A stretch of 43,854 nucleotides of DNA from Deltaproteobacteria bacterium (GCA_016208255.1 JACQYK010000146.1:1-43854), one strand, 5' to 3'. Shown: positions 16,010-24,536, counted from the first letter of the stretch. Translations and numbers: made by a program. The notes: generated from the sequence alone by a model not told the origin.

Positions 16010-16528
16010 CTAATGGAGCTTTTTCAGCATCTTACCGCATCCGACACAGAACATGTCTTCTTCGGTGACTTCTTTGCTGCAGTAGGGGCAATAGCATTTC
16101 CCGCCTTCTTCCTGGTCATGTTCGTGTTTTTCCTCCCTTTTGGGTTTGGGTCGCACGATCCCGGCCTTTTTGTCTTCATAATCCTGGATAGCCAGATGCA
16201 GGGCATCGGCTCCCAGATTGGAACAATGGAGTTTATTTTTAGGCAAACCTTCCAGGGCCTCCGCCACGGATTTGTTGGTGATTTTTTTGGCCTCGGCCAG
16301 GGTTTTACCTTTGGCCATTTCGGTGAGCATACTGGAGACCGCGATAGCCGCCCCGCAGCCGAAGGTTTTAAACTTGATGTCTTTGATGGTATCCTCTTCG
16401 ATCTTCAGGTAGATAGTCATCATGTCGCCGCACAAGGGATTTCCCACTTCGCCCACGCCGTCCGCATTTTCGATCTCCCCTACATTACGGGGATTTTTAA
16501 AATGCTCCATAACGGTACTTGAATACAT
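16010..16528 (-). CDS. nifU: NifU/IscU-type Fe-S scaffold with C-terminal zinc ribbon
   Basis: A 172-residue protein. The IscU-like domain has the three scaffold cysteines: Cys33 in NPLCGD, Cys58 in TFGCGAA and Cys102 in KLHCSNLGADAL. A charged linker (KPKREEKHEHDQEE) leads to a small C-terminal domain with CYCPYC and CVGC (Cys145 to Cys164), a zinc-ribbon or rubredoxin-like metal site instead of the usual NifU [2Fe-2S] and Nfu domains. It is upstream of and cotranscribable with the broken nifS, 22 bases away. Role: assembly of Fe-S clusters, for which this neighbourhood (FTR-like protein, rubredoxin) has clear need. Confidence 0.88.
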   Translation of the reverse strand: MYSSTVMEHFKNPRNVGEIENADGVGEVGNPLCGDMMTIYLKIEEDTIKDIKFKTFGCGAAIAVSSMLTEMAKGKTLAEAKKITNKSVAEALEGLPKNKLHCSNLGADALHLAIQDYEDKKAGIVRPKPKREEKHEHDQEEGGKCYCPYCSKEVTEEDMFCVGCGKMLKKLH

Positions 16529-16781
16529 CGTCCTTACCTCCTTGTTCCATCTGCGTTTCTGGGCAGGATGGCCATTTTCCGTTAAAATAATTGAACCGGG
16601 TCAAGATTGAGAAAAATAATGACTCTTCTTGATTAACCCCGCCATAATTTTTATTAAATTAATCACGATGAAAATAATTGTAAAGAGGGGTCCGGGATGT
16701 AACCCTTATTTATTTAGCCGGTATCAGGTGAAAGGTCCGGATTCATTAATACGAAAATAGAGTTAAAAGTCAACTGAGCTA

Positions 16782-16870
16782 TTTTCATGTCCCGGCCTCC
16801 TTGGAGAGGCCTCTTCTAAGAGGTCAGCGAAGCTGACCGTATCGAGGTGTTACGCCCCTGACGGGGCATG
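16782..16870 (+). repeat. Structured intergenic element, copy 2
   Basis: The shorter copy of the element at 7558-7690. TTTTCATGTCCCGGCCTCCT (16782-16801) is identical over 20 bases, and GACCGTATCGAGGTGTTACG (from 16835) differs at two positions. Hairpins: GGCCTC/GAGGCC (16794-16811), GGTCAGC/GCTGACC (16822-16838, GAA loop), GCCCC/GGGGC (16854-16867). It ends next to the stop codon of the FTR-like gene. The remainder of 16529-16875 shows no gene. Confidence 0.65.
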
Positions 16871-16875
16871 ACGAT

Positions 16876-17208
16876 TCAATAGGAAAGTTTGCCAACCGGC
16901 CGCCTTTCCGGGACATAGGGATGGGAGCCCTCGGATTCATTCCAGGCCTTGGAGACATACAAATTACAATAACAACTGCCGAACTCCTCCACATCCTGGA
17001 TTCGGTAAACACAGGGACAGATAATGTCCTGATCGACTTTCCGGTCTCCAGAGGCCAACCGGCAAGGACAGCACATATAACCGTATCGCTCCTTATTGAG
17101 AAGCAGGCCTTTGAGCAGGTCGTTGACCCTGTCCCGGTCTTTATTAAAAAAATAGCCTTTGGGTTCCTGGACTTTTTTTAACATTTCATAGAGTTCTTGT
17201 TCATTCAT
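16876..17208 (-). CDS. Ferredoxin-thioredoxin reductase catalytic-subunit-like protein
   Basis: A 110-residue protein with the FTR catalytic pattern: CCPC (Cys46-49), CPC (Cys64-66, ICPCVYRIQDVEEFG) and CYC (Cys79-81). In FTR these bind a [4Fe-4S] cluster and form the redox-active disulfide that reduces thioredoxin. No variable subunit is nearby, as is usual outside cyanobacteria. The stop of the upstream glutaredoxin overlaps its start by four bases (17205-17208), so the two are translated together and probably work together in thiol reduction. Confidence 0.88.
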   Translation of the reverse strand: MNEQELYEMLKKVQEPKGYFFNKDRDRVNDLLKGLLLNKERYGYMCCPCRLASGDRKVDQDIICPCVYRIQDVEEFGSCYCNLYVSKAWNESEGSHPYVPERRPVGKLSY

Positions 17209-17453
17209 AATCCGAGGGCCCCTCTGATTTCATCTTCTTTAAAACCGACGATGCACTTGTCGCCGATGAGGAGGGTAGGGAAGGAGCAATGGGGGTTATA
17301 TTTTTTTACCTCTTCAATCATGTCGGCTCGTTCCTGACCTTGCAGGAGATCGACATCGATATAATCATAGGGGACCCCTAATTCATTTAAAAATTGTTTG
17401 GTATGCTTACAATGGCTGCAAGTACTTAAGGTGTAAAGTTTGACCGGCGGCAT
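17205..17453 (-). CDS. Glutaredoxin-family protein
   Basis: An 82-residue thioredoxin-fold protein. KLYTLSTCSHCKHTKQFL has the redox CSHC (Cys12, Cys15); SFPTLLIG supplies the conserved cis-proline; FKEDEIRGALGL is the C-terminal helix. It lies upstream of and overlaps the FTR-like gene (ATGA), which suggests that FTR reduces this glutaredoxin-like protein. Confidence 0.88.
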   Translation of the reverse strand: MPPVKLYTLSTCSHCKHTKQFLNELGVPYDYIDVDLLQGQERADMIEEVKKYNPHCSFPTLLIGDKCIVGFKEDEIRGALGL

Positions 17454-17521
17454 AAATTTCCCCTTATAAGTTTTTAAAGAACATTATAGCAATGGTCGAA
17501 AAAGAAAAGCAATGTGTTTTC

Positions 17522-18256
17522 TCAACGATGGTGAACTCGGAAAAAGTTAGAATACCATTGAGCCAAGCGACCGGCAGGGATACCAGCAAAGTAACCGGCT
17601 AAAATAATTTGATTTATCAGACTTGTCCGCCAGACTCCATAATCCCGCCAGCGCCGTGAAGAGGTGGTGACCGGCAGCGGGGCAATGGTTATCCGTCCCT
17701 GGCGGCGCAAACGACGTATCAGCTCCACATCTTCCATAAGCGGGATTTCGGCAAAACCCCCCAGGGCGCGGAACCGGTCGGCCCGGAGAAAAATACCCTG
17801 ATCTCCATAAGGTAATTGTAAAGTCCGGGCGCGCCAGTTGGCCAGAGTTTCAATAAGCTTTAAACCGGGCAAGGGTGGATGGAATTTGAGGCGGAAAGCC
17901 CCGGCTGAGACTCCTGGCCTGGAGAGAATAGGAGGGATATAATCGGCAAAACCATCGGGGAGAAGGGTGTCGGCATGGAGGAAAAGGAAGAATTCTCCCT
18001 GGGCCTCCCGGGCCCCGGTATTCATCTGCCTCCCCCTTCCCCGCGGGGATACAATAACCTTGGCCCCTAAGTCGGCGGCTGTTTCCAGGGTGGTATCTTG
18101 ACTTAATCCATCGGCGATGACGACTTCTATCGTCGAAGTTTTAGGGATCCGGGCCAGGGTAGACGATAGATGAGCAGCTTCGTTCAGGGTTGGAATAATG
18201 ATAGAGAGACTGGGTCTCAAACCGGTTTCCAAGGTAATAGCTTGAATTTTTCCCAT
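17522..18256 (-). CDS. TIGR04283-type glycosyltransferase (arsenosugar cluster)
   Basis: A 244-residue GT-A family 2 glycosyltransferase: SIIIPTLNEAAHLSSTL, then EVVIADGLSQDTT, LHADTLLPDGF (DxD-like) and LPYGDQGIFL. This is the signature of the TIGR04283 family, which is found beside the arsenosugar radical SAM protein ArsS. It overlaps the TIGR04282 gene (18217-18864). A fragment of arsS is just upstream, so this was once an arsenosugar-type cluster. Substrates are unknown. Confidence 0.82.
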   Translation of the reverse strand: MGKIQAITLETGLRPSLSIIIPTLNEAAHLSSTLARIPKTSTIEVVIADGLSQDTTLETAADLGAKVIVSPRGRGRQMNTGAREAQGEFFLFLHADTLLPDGFADYIPPILSRPGVSAGAFRLKFHPPLPGLKLIETLANWRARTLQLPYGDQGIFLRADRFRALGGFAEIPLMEDVELIRRLRRQGRITIAPLPVTTSSRRWRDYGVWRTSLINQIILAGYFAGIPAGRLAQWYSNFFRVHHR

Positions 18257-18864
18257 AGAGGCAGGTCTTGGGGACGATCGATATCATCCAGAAGTTCCAA
18301 AAGTATGGGTTTCAATTTAAATTTATTAGAAATTTCAATAGTTTTATTAAAGACTTCTTCCGTTCCCCAGGGTATATCGACGAAAAGCGGGGATAGGAGT
18401 CGGCTTAATCCTATAAGGTAATATCCTCCGTCCCTGGCCGGGCCTAGAACAAGATCCTGATCGGCAAGGCCATCAAAGGCCTTCTGCAATATTTCCGGTG
18501 TCAGACCAGGACAATCGGAGCCGACGATAACCACTCGGTCGATTCCTGACTGAAAGGCCTCTTTAAAAGCGCGCTCCAGACGAACCCCCAGATCACCAGG
18601 GCCTTGATCGCGAAAGTTGAGATTCGGGCCCAACCAGGCTTTCATAAGGATTTCGTCCCCGCCATCGAAACGGACTTCCAGGCTAATTGAAAGGAAGGCA
18701 GAATATTCCCTGAGCTGTTGTAAGGTTTTTTCCGTCATCAACCGGTGCAAATTACAGGAACCTTCCGGGCCAAGGGCCGGTATAAGGCGGGTCTTAACCT
18801 GGCCGGGAACCGGATAGCGGGTAAAAAGTATCAATCGGTCCGATTTTATGGATGGGGGGAGCAA
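18217..18864 (-). CDS. TIGR04282-type nucleotidyl/glycosyltransferase (DUF2064)
   Basis: A 215-residue protein of the DUF2064/TIGR04282 family: LILFTRYPVPGQVKTRLIPALG at the N-terminus, VVIVGSDCPGLTPEIL in the middle, LGPARDGGYYLIGL and IPWGTEEVF after it. The fold is a CobT/GT-A-like nucleotide-sugar-binding domain. The best start is TTG at 18864, with AGGAGGTGATC, an 11-base match to the 16S rRNA tail, nine bases before it. That ribosome-binding site lies inside the arsS fragment. Confidence 0.82.
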   Translation of the reverse strand: MLPPSIKSDRLILFTRYPVPGQVKTRLIPALGPEGSCNLHRLMTEKTLQQLREYSAFLSISLEVRFDGGDEILMKAWLGPNLNFRDQGPGDLGVRLERAFKEAFQSGIDRVVIVGSDCPGLTPEILQKAFDGLADQDLVLGPARDGGYYLIGLSRLLSPLFVDIPWGTEEVFNKTIEISNKFKLKPILLELLDDIDRPQDLPLWEKFKLLPWKPV

Positions 18865-19096
18865 ATTCGATCACCTCCTGAACGGTTTTGATCGTCATAA
18901 CCTCCGGACGATTTGGACCGGCTTCGAGATGGCAGTGGCGGCATTCCTGATTGCAAAGCAATCCCATATTAATTTGTAAGGTGGTGGTATTAAGCCGGGT
19001 AAGAACGAGCTGGTTTTGAGAAAGGGTCCGGCTAAAAGGGGGGATGGTTTTGTTTATGTCGGTTATGGGAATTAAGTTTTCCAAAAGAGACCTCAA
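18794..19096 (-). pseudogene. arsS: Truncated arsenosugar radical SAM protein (ArsS N-terminus)
   Basis: The first 80 residues match the start of ArsS, with LNTTTLQINMGLLCNQECRHCHLEAGP carrying the CX3CX2C motif that binds the radical SAM cluster. After VQEVIEFA the frame runs on for 20 residues in unrelated sequence that is the out-of-frame start of the TIGR04282 gene. The remaining 200 or more residues of a normal ArsS, including its C-terminal domain, are missing. The fragment cannot be functional. The start (TTG at 19096) is uncertain. Confidence 0.8.
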
Positions 19097-19234
19097 GAAC
19101 TATCCGGATAGATCCGTCTACAATAACGCTCGGGAAGAAGGGTAACCAGTATAACAAGGTTTGCAGTTTGAAGCAATCAATCGTTAAACTTCATCCGGCA
19201 GAAGCCAGGGCGATACTATGAATCCGGAGGCAAG

Positions 19235-21943
19235 TCAGGACGTCCTTCTTTTAAAAAACTTTTCCAGTTCCACGGCCCAGAAGATCCCGGAGGAAAGGAT
19301 CAGGGTTATGATCAATTCATTGAAGCTCAAAGGCACGGTCCTGAAGATCGGATTCAGGACCGGAACATAGATGGTGGCCATTTGAAGAAGGAAGGTCAAA
19401 ACAACGGCCCCCAGCAAGGGTTTGTTGGTCAATAGACCCTGGGTGAAAAGGGATTCTTTCTCAGAACGGATGGCCAGGACATGTCCAAGCTGGGTCAGAC
19501 AAAGACCGGTAAAAACCATGGTCTGCCAGTGGCTGTTTCCGGAATGGATAGCCCAGGTCTGAACCAGCAGCACGGTCAGACCCATCAATAAACCCACCCA
19601 GATGGCATGAAAACCCAGACCCTGAGCAAAGAGACTCTCTTTGGGGTGCCGCGGGGGACGCTTCATCACATCCCCTTCCTCCGGTTCTACGGATAGGGCC
19701 AGGGCCGGAAGCCCGTCGGTAACCAGATTGATCCAGAGGATATGGATGGGCAGCAAAGGAATAGGGAGACCTACCAGGGGAGCCAGAAAGAGGGTCCAGA
19801 TTTCGCCGGAATTGGTGGTCAGAAGATACCTGATGAATTTCCGAATATTATCAAAAATTTTCCGGCCTTCCTGGACCGCCCTGACGATGGTGGCGAAATT
19901 ATCATCCAGCAGGATCAGGTGAGCGGCTTCTTTGGAAACGTCGGTGCCGGTGATGCCCATGGCAATCCCGATATCGGCCCTCTTTAAAGCCGGGGCGTCA
20001 TTGACCCCGTCTCCGGTCATGGCCACAAATTCCCCCTTATCCTGAAGGGCTTTGACAATTTTAAGCTTTTGTTCCGGGGCCACACGGGCATAAACCCGGA
20101 TCTTTTGAACCTGTTTTTCGAATTCTTTCAGAGATAATTCCTCAAGCTCCCTGCCGGTTATAGTGGAGTCCGAGCCGGCCTCGATGATATCCAGCCTTTC
20201 GGCTATGGCCCGGGCGGTGACTGGATGGTCTCCGGTGATCATCACCGGAATGATTCCCGCTGTCTGGCAGAGGTGTATGGCTGCCCGGGCCTCCTCCCGG
20301 GGAGGATCCATCAATCCGGCCAGACCTAAAAAGGTCAATCCGGTCTCTATCGATTCCGGGGATACTTTTTCCGGAAAAGTCGTCCAGCGGCGCATGGCCA
20401 CAGCAATGATCCTTAAACCTCCGGCGCCCATTTTTTCATTGATGGAATTGATGGTGTTTTTATTGAGGGGGCTAAGACCTTCGGAGGTCAAGATATTTTC
20501 CGATTTGTCCAGCAGAACATCCACGGCTCCTTTGGTAAAAGAGATGGTTTCCGGCTCTGGTCCTTTGGCAGCGGAAACCCGATGAATGGTGGTCATGCAT
20601 TTTCGGTCGGCATCAAAAGGGATTTCCCCGGTGCGGAGGAGAATTTCTTCCAATTCTTTTTTTTTGAATTCCCTGTCCGCTGCCAGATGGACTAAGGCCA
20701 ACTCGGTGGCGTCACCGATCAGATTCCCGTCTTGATCCGTCTGGACATCGTTGTTCAAGGCCAGGGCGGACAGAAAAGCCGGCAGCGGTGGAAAGTTTTC
20801 TTTCAACCCATCGTGATTAAAAAGTTGACCATCAGGACTCTGAACTCCGAACTCCTTACTCCGAACTGTTTGCCCATCCACATACATCTCCTCCACGGTC
20901 ATCTTATTCAAGGTCAAAGTCCCGGTTTTATCCGAACAGATATAGGTCACCGACCCCAGGGTCTCCACGGCTGGAAGCTTTCGAATCAGGGCATTTTGTT
21001 TGACCAGCTTTTTCGCCCCCAGGGCCAAGGAGATGGTGACCACTGCCGGTAGGGCTTCGGGAATTGCGGCCACGGCCAGGGAAATGGCGGTCAGCAACAT
21101 CTGCCAAAGGGGTTCCGCCCTTAACAGCCCGACCACGAAGATCAGGGCGCAGATGGCCAGGACGGCCAGGGCCATCTTTTGACCGAAAGCGGTCAGCCGT
21201 TTCTGAAGGGGGGTTTTGACCTCCGCTTCATCCCTGAGCATGGCAGCAATCCGTCCCAGTTCAGTATTCATGCCGGTGGAAACGACGATTCCAGTGCCCC
21301 GTCCATTGGTGACAAAGGTTCCCTTGTAAACCATATTCTTGCGGTCGCCCAGAGGGAGGGAAGGATCGATAAGGGAGCGGATGTGTTTTTTTGCCGGAAG
21401 GGATTCCCCGGTTAAAGCCGCCTCATCAATTTGAAGTTGGGCTCCTTCGGTAAGTCTTAAATCGGCCGGCACCACATTCCCGGCTTCAAGGAGGATGACA
21501 TCCCCGGGAACAATTCGGGATGCCGGTATTTGGGTTGGCTGATGATCCCTGAAAACGACCGCATGGGAGGCCGCCATTTTCTTAAGGGCGGCCATGGCCT
21601 TCTCGGCTCGGAATTCCTGGATAAACCCGATGCAGGCATTGAGGACGACAATGACGATAATGGCAATGGTATCGGACGGTTCGCCGATGATGCCGGAGAT
21701 AAGGGCAGCGGCTATGAGAACCAGGATCATGAAATCCTTGAATTGATCCAGGAACATCAAGAACCCGCTTTTTTTCTTTTTCTCTTTGAGTTCGTTGGGG
21801 CCGTATTGATCAAGACGTTTTTGGGCCTCTGCGGAAGAAAGACCCTGAAGGGATGAATTCAACTCCCCGATAACCGTGTTGATTTCTTTTTGGTGCCAGT
21901 CCATGGGTGGTTTTTCAATCTCGGTTAGAGGCAGATACGACAT
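19235..21943 (-). CDS. P-type Ca2+-transporting ATPase (P2A family)
   Basis: A 902-residue cation pump of the inner membrane. The N-terminal cation-ATPase domain (LNSSLQGLSSAEAQKRL) is followed by the actuator loop with TGES (EAALTGESLPAKK), the phosphorylation motif CSDKTGTLT, the nucleotide-binding domain, the hinge GDGVNDAPALKRADIGIAMG and six C-terminal membrane segments. AAIPEALPAVVT in the fourth membrane segment and NLVTDGLPALALSVEP in the sixth are typical of calcium/manganese-type pumps. The protein is complete. The start at 21943 (MSYLPLTEIEKPP) or 13 codons later is not decided by a clear ribosome-binding site. Confidence 0.93.
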   Translation of the reverse strand: MSYLPLTEIEKPPMDWHQKEINTVIGELNSSLQGLSSAEAQKRLDQYGPNELKEKKKKSGFLMFLDQFKDFMILVLIAAALISGIIGEPSDTIAIIVIVVLNACIGFIQEFRAEKAMAALKKMAASHAVVFRDHQPTQIPASRIVPGDVILLEAGNVVPADLRLTEGAQLQIDEAALTGESLPAKKHIRSLIDPSLPLGDRKNMVYKGTFVTNGRGTGIVVSTGMNTELGRIAAMLRDEAEVKTPLQKRLTAFGQKMALAVLAICALIFVVGLLRAEPLWQMLLTAISLAVAAIPEALPAVVTISLALGAKKLVKQNALIRKLPAVETLGSVTYICSDKTGTLTLNKMTVEEMYVDGQTVRSKEFGVQSPDGQLFNHDGLKENFPPLPAFLSALALNNDVQTDQDGNLIGDATELALVHLAADREFKKKELEEILLRTGEIPFDADRKCMTTIHRVSAAKGPEPETISFTKGAVDVLLDKSENILTSEGLSPLNKNTINSINEKMGAGGLRIIAVAMRRWTTFPEKVSPESIETGLTFLGLAGLMDPPREEARAAIHLCQTAGIIPVMITGDHPVTARAIAERLDIIEAGSDSTITGRELEELSLKEFEKQVQKIRVYARVAPEQKLKIVKALQDKGEFVAMTGDGVNDAPALKRADIGIAMGITGTDVSKEAAHLILLDDNFATIVRAVQEGRKIFDNIRKFIRYLLTTNSGEIWTLFLAPLVGLPIPLLPIHILWINLVTDGLPALALSVEPEEGDVMKRPPRHPKESLFAQGLGFHAIWVGLLMGLTVLLVQTWAIHSGNSHWQTMVFTGLCLTQLGHVLAIRSEKESLFTQGLLTNKPLLGAVVLTFLLQMATIYVPVLNPIFRTVPLSFNELIITLILSSGIFWAVELEKFFKRRTS

Positions 21944-21995
21944 CTATTAGGATTCAACACGAAAATAGCCTTGGATAGCCTATTCGTTCTATAGA

Positions 21996-22286
21996 TCAAT
22001 TTTTAGGCAAATTCGAGGAAAATTTATTTTTGACTTTATTAATCAGTTTTTTGGCCCAGACGAATTCCGTGGCCAGGATACCCAGAGCCACCGGGATAAC
22101 CAATAAGGCCGGACCGGGTAAAACAACCATCACCAGCCCGATGGCCAAGACGGTAAAACCGATGACAGCTATGACCAACCTCCTAACCTGTCTGAGACTT
22201 TTAGAAAAAAAAGCAGTCACTTTTATATTCTCATTTTTTCGGTCGGTTTCCAAATTCCAAAAAAAAACCTTTACCTCGATGCCCAT
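21996..22286 (-). CDS. PGPGW-family small membrane protein
   Basis: A 96-residue protein with two membrane segments around a loop VMVVLPGPALLVIPVALGIL, the hallmark of the PGPGW family, followed by TEFVWAKKLINKVKNKF. The function of the family is unknown. It is 52 bases upstream of the P-type ATPase on the same strand and may be cotranscribed. The N-terminal 20 residues before the first membrane helix are poorly conserved, so the start is uncertain. Confidence 0.75.
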   Translation of the reverse strand: MGIEVKVFFWNLETDRKNENIKVTAFFSKSLRQVRRLVIAVIGFTVLAIGLVMVVLPGPALLVIPVALGILATEFVWAKKLINKVKNKFSSNLPKN

Positions 22287-22547
22287 GGATCGCGATAAAG
22301 GTCTGGCTTGTCAGGCTCTCTCAACCAACGGTACCGGCCTGCCTGAAGCAGACGTATTGACGATTACCGCTGTTACAGCTACTCCCCTTTAATAACGATA
22401 TAATCTAATCTTAGAAGTACTTCATGTCAAGGAGAATCCGGAAAAAATCCGGAAGGTGACTTTCGAATCAAGATCTGGTATTATCCGACAACACCCCTAA
22501 AAAGGACACGATTCAGAATCTCCCATAGGGAAGACAGGAGAAAAGTT

Positions 22548-23054
22548 ATGACCGAACAAAAAGACAACACTCGAAAAGTGGAAGAAAAATTAAAGGCCCT
22601 GGGGCTGGTCCTGCCCCAACCGGTCAAAGCCCCGGCCGGGGTGAAACTGCCTTTTTCCTGGGTCCGAGTCCGGGGGAACCGGGTTTTTATTTCCGGCCAT
22701 CCGCCTCAGAATCCCGATGGTTCCATCGCCGAACCCCTAGGCAAGGTCGGGGCCGAGGTTTCCCCGGAACAGGGCTATCAGGCGGCCCGCCTGACGGCCT
22801 TGTCCATCCTCGGCGATTTAAAAAGGACCCTGGGGGATCTGGACCGGATTAGCGCCTGGCTGCGGGTTTTCGGGATGGTCAATGCCGCCCCGGGGTTCAA
22901 TCAACTACCCGCGGTGATCAACGGTTTCTCCGATCTCATTTTTGAATTGTATGGTCCCGAGAAAGGGGATCACGCCCGCTCGGCCGTGGGCCTGGCTGAA
23001 CTCCCCTTCAACATTCCGGTGGAGATCGAAGCGGAGGTGGAGATCAATAGTTAA
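22548..23054 (+). CDS. RidA/YjgF-family protein
   Basis: A 168-residue member of the YjgF/YER057c/UK114 superfamily, longer than the 130-residue canonical RidA and of the subgroup with VRGNRVFISGHPPQNPDGS at the front and HARSAVGLAELPFNIPVEIEAEVEI at the end. The arginine in HARSAVG fits the RidA active site that deaminates reactive enamines. AGGAG stands about ten bases before the ATG at 22548. It appears to be a single-gene unit, with a terminator downstream. Confidence 0.88.
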   Translation: MTEQKDNTRKVEEKLKALGLVLPQPVKAPAGVKLPFSWVRVRGNRVFISGHPPQNPDGSIAEPLGKVGAEVSPEQGYQAARLTALSILGDLKRTLGDLDRISAWLRVFGMVNAAPGFNQLPAVINGFSDLIFELYGPEKGDHARSAVGLAELPFNIPVEIEAEVEINS

Positions 23055-23140
23055 GCAGTGATTCCCTTGCATTCAGGTTTAATAGGGTATATGATAAAAT
23101 AAATTAGTTGCCAAGAGCCTTTTAACAAATTGATGAATGG

Positions 23141-23180
23141 CCCGCAAAGAACTCTAAACAACTTTTTTGCGGGTTTTTTG
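23141..23180 (+). terminator. Rho-independent terminator
   Basis: CCCGCAAA (23141-23148) pairs with TTTGCGGG (23166-23173), followed by TTTTTT. It lies about 90 bases after the RidA-family gene and before the RRM gene. Confidence 0.75.
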
Positions 23181-23247
23181 TTCTCCTTGGCCCCTTACCA
23201 ACTCAAAAATCGAAGCTGTCCCGCAGAACCAGGAGGTATGTCGTATT

Positions 23248-23514
23248 ATGAACAAAAAAATTTATGTCGCCAATTTATCCTTCCAAACCAGCGAACCTGA
23301 GATTAGAACCCTTTTCTCCAAAGCGGGAGAGGTTACCTCGGTCAAGATCGCCAGGGACAGACAAACCGGTCAACCAAAGGGTTTTGCCTTCGTGGAGATG
23401 TCCACTCAGTGGGAGGCCCGGAGGGCCATCTCCATGCTTAATCATACTGAATTCAAGGGAAATACTCTGTTGGCCAAAGAGGCCACAGTCAGACGCGGCT
23501 TCGGCGAAAGATAA
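23248..23514 (+). CDS. RNA-binding protein with one RRM domain
   Basis: An 88-residue single RRM. RNP2 is KIYVANLSF near the N-terminus and RNP1 is KGFAFVEM, so both aromatic RNA-contacting positions are kept. The start at 23248 (MNKKIYVANLS) follows AGGAGG by eleven bases; the frame is open further upstream but that stretch contains the terminator. Such small RRM proteins are common in cyanobacteria and Desulfobacterota and bind single-stranded RNA. Confidence 0.9.
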   Translation: MNKKIYVANLSFQTSEPEIRTLFSKAGEVTSVKIARDRQTGQPKGFAFVEMSTQWEARRAISMLNHTEFKGNTLLAKEATVRRGFGER

Positions 23515-23519
23515 TAAAC

Positions 23520-23700
23520 CTCGATATTGTAAAAGTCGGTGGGGCGCCCCATTTCCTTGGTTGCCCGGGATTGGCGGTAAATGGTTGCGGCTTCGTCTTG
23601 GACGCCTGGGATCGGCAATCTTCGAACCTTAACCACATCGATATCTGCTTTCCAATGATCCTCACAGGCTCGCCCCGGCAAAGGTGGGCTTGCCCCTGTT
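23520..23700. repeat. Dispersed repeat-like intergenic segment
   Basis: The stretch between the RRM gene and rpiB has repeat-like, non-coding character (for example GGTGGGGCGCCCCATTTCC and GGGATTGGCGGTAAATGG). The reverse frame over it reads like other repeat-derived peptides. Boundaries are not clear. Confidence 0.3.
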
Positions 23701-23775
23701 TCCTTGACTATACCTAAACTTCCTGATATTATACATAAAAAAAGTTCAATAAACTGTTCGCCGCAGAAAAACACG

Positions 23776-24204
23776 ATGAAAACGATCGCTTTAGCTTCAG
23801 ATCACGCGGGGTATGAACTGAAACAATTGATCGCAGCCCATCTGAAATCCAGGGGCTACACGGTAAACGATTTCGGGACCGCCAGTCCAGAACCGGTGGA
23901 CTATCCCGACTTCATCCGACCCGCTGCGATCAGCGTTGCGGTAAAGGAGAACGATGTCGGCATTGTCCTGGGAGGCAGCGGCAACGGAGAAGCGATCGTG
24001 GCCAACAAGATACCCGGGATCCGTTGCGCTGTCTGCTGGAATGCAGACTCCGGCAGACTGGCCAAAGAGCACAACAACGCCAACATGATCTCTCTGGGGG
24101 CGCGACTCATTGATTGGGAGGTCGCTATAGAGATTGTTGACGCCTGGTTGAACGCGGAGTTTGAAGGAGGCCGTCACCAGCGGCGGATCGGCAAGATCGA
24201 ATGA
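23776..24204 (+). CDS. rpiB: Ribose-5-phosphate isomerase B
   Basis: A 142-residue RpiB/LacAB-family sugar isomerase. MKTIALASDHAGYELK is the family's N-terminal motif; GGSGNGEAIVANKIPGIRCAVC is the active-site loop and EHNNANMISLGARL the conserved C-terminal part. In the loop a glutamate (GNGE) stands where the E. coli enzyme has its catalytic cysteine region, the pattern of the actinobacterial RpiB subgroup that uses Glu as base. It interconverts ribose 5-phosphate and ribulose 5-phosphate. The ATG at 23776 fits the family start. Confidence 0.9.
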   Translation: MKTIALASDHAGYELKQLIAAHLKSRGYTVNDFGTASPEPVDYPDFIRPAAISVAVKENDVGIVLGGSGNGEAIVANKIPGIRCAVCWNADSGRLAKEHNNANMISLGARLIDWEVAIEIVDAWLNAEFEGGRHQRRIGKIE

Positions 24205-24320
24205 AAAGGGCGGGCAAGACGCGCGCTGCCTTTAAAATAAAAAAAATAGTTAACCACGGCGATCAAGACGAATATGGCCGCGCTTAGGAATATCCCTATC
24301 TTATATTTTTTCTTGTTCAC
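24174..24320 (-). CDS. Possible small membrane protein or gene fragment
   Basis: Starting at a GTG (24320) a 48-residue frame reads NKKKYKIGIFLSAAIFVLIA and on through VVNYFFYF, a basic start followed by a clear membrane helix. The frame is open for another 20 or so sensible residues upstream without a start codon. Its end overlaps rpiB on the other strand. It may be the end of a lost gene. No family is recognised. Confidence 0.25.
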   Translation of the reverse strand: MNKKKYKIGIFLSAAIFVLIAVVNYFFYFKGSARLARPFHSILPIRRW

Positions 24321-24406
24321 AAGATCAACCAACCTTCGAAAAAGACGAATTGAGAGGAATAGGATGCCTGACGGTAAATTAACAACTTAAAGAGTTGGAA
24401 AATAAT

Positions 24407-24435
24407 TTGTCAAGAAAATATTTATCATTTATAAT
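24407..24435 (+). promoter_or_regulatory. Strong sigma-70-type promoter
   Basis: TTGTCA (24407-24412) and TATAAT (24430-24435) are 17 bases apart. It lies about 100 bases before an antitoxin pseudogene. The 40-base context is shared with the promoter at 3873-3901. Confidence 0.65.
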
Positions 24436-24536
24436 GGGTTACCAAGAATCCGAGGGTTGGGCACGAGGATTGGGCAAACCAATCGTCAATCAATAAAGAA
24501 AGAAAGTGGGGGTTTCCCTTCCCCAGGGAAAGCAGT

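Noticed and set aside
16013..16522. 169-residue plus-strand frame opposite nifU
   Set aside because: Shadow of nifU; phenylalanine-rich antisense translation without motifs.
23442..23774. 110-residue reverse-strand frame across the RRM-rpiB gap
   Set aside because: It overlaps the RRM gene and the start of rpiB and has repeat-like text; no coding signal.
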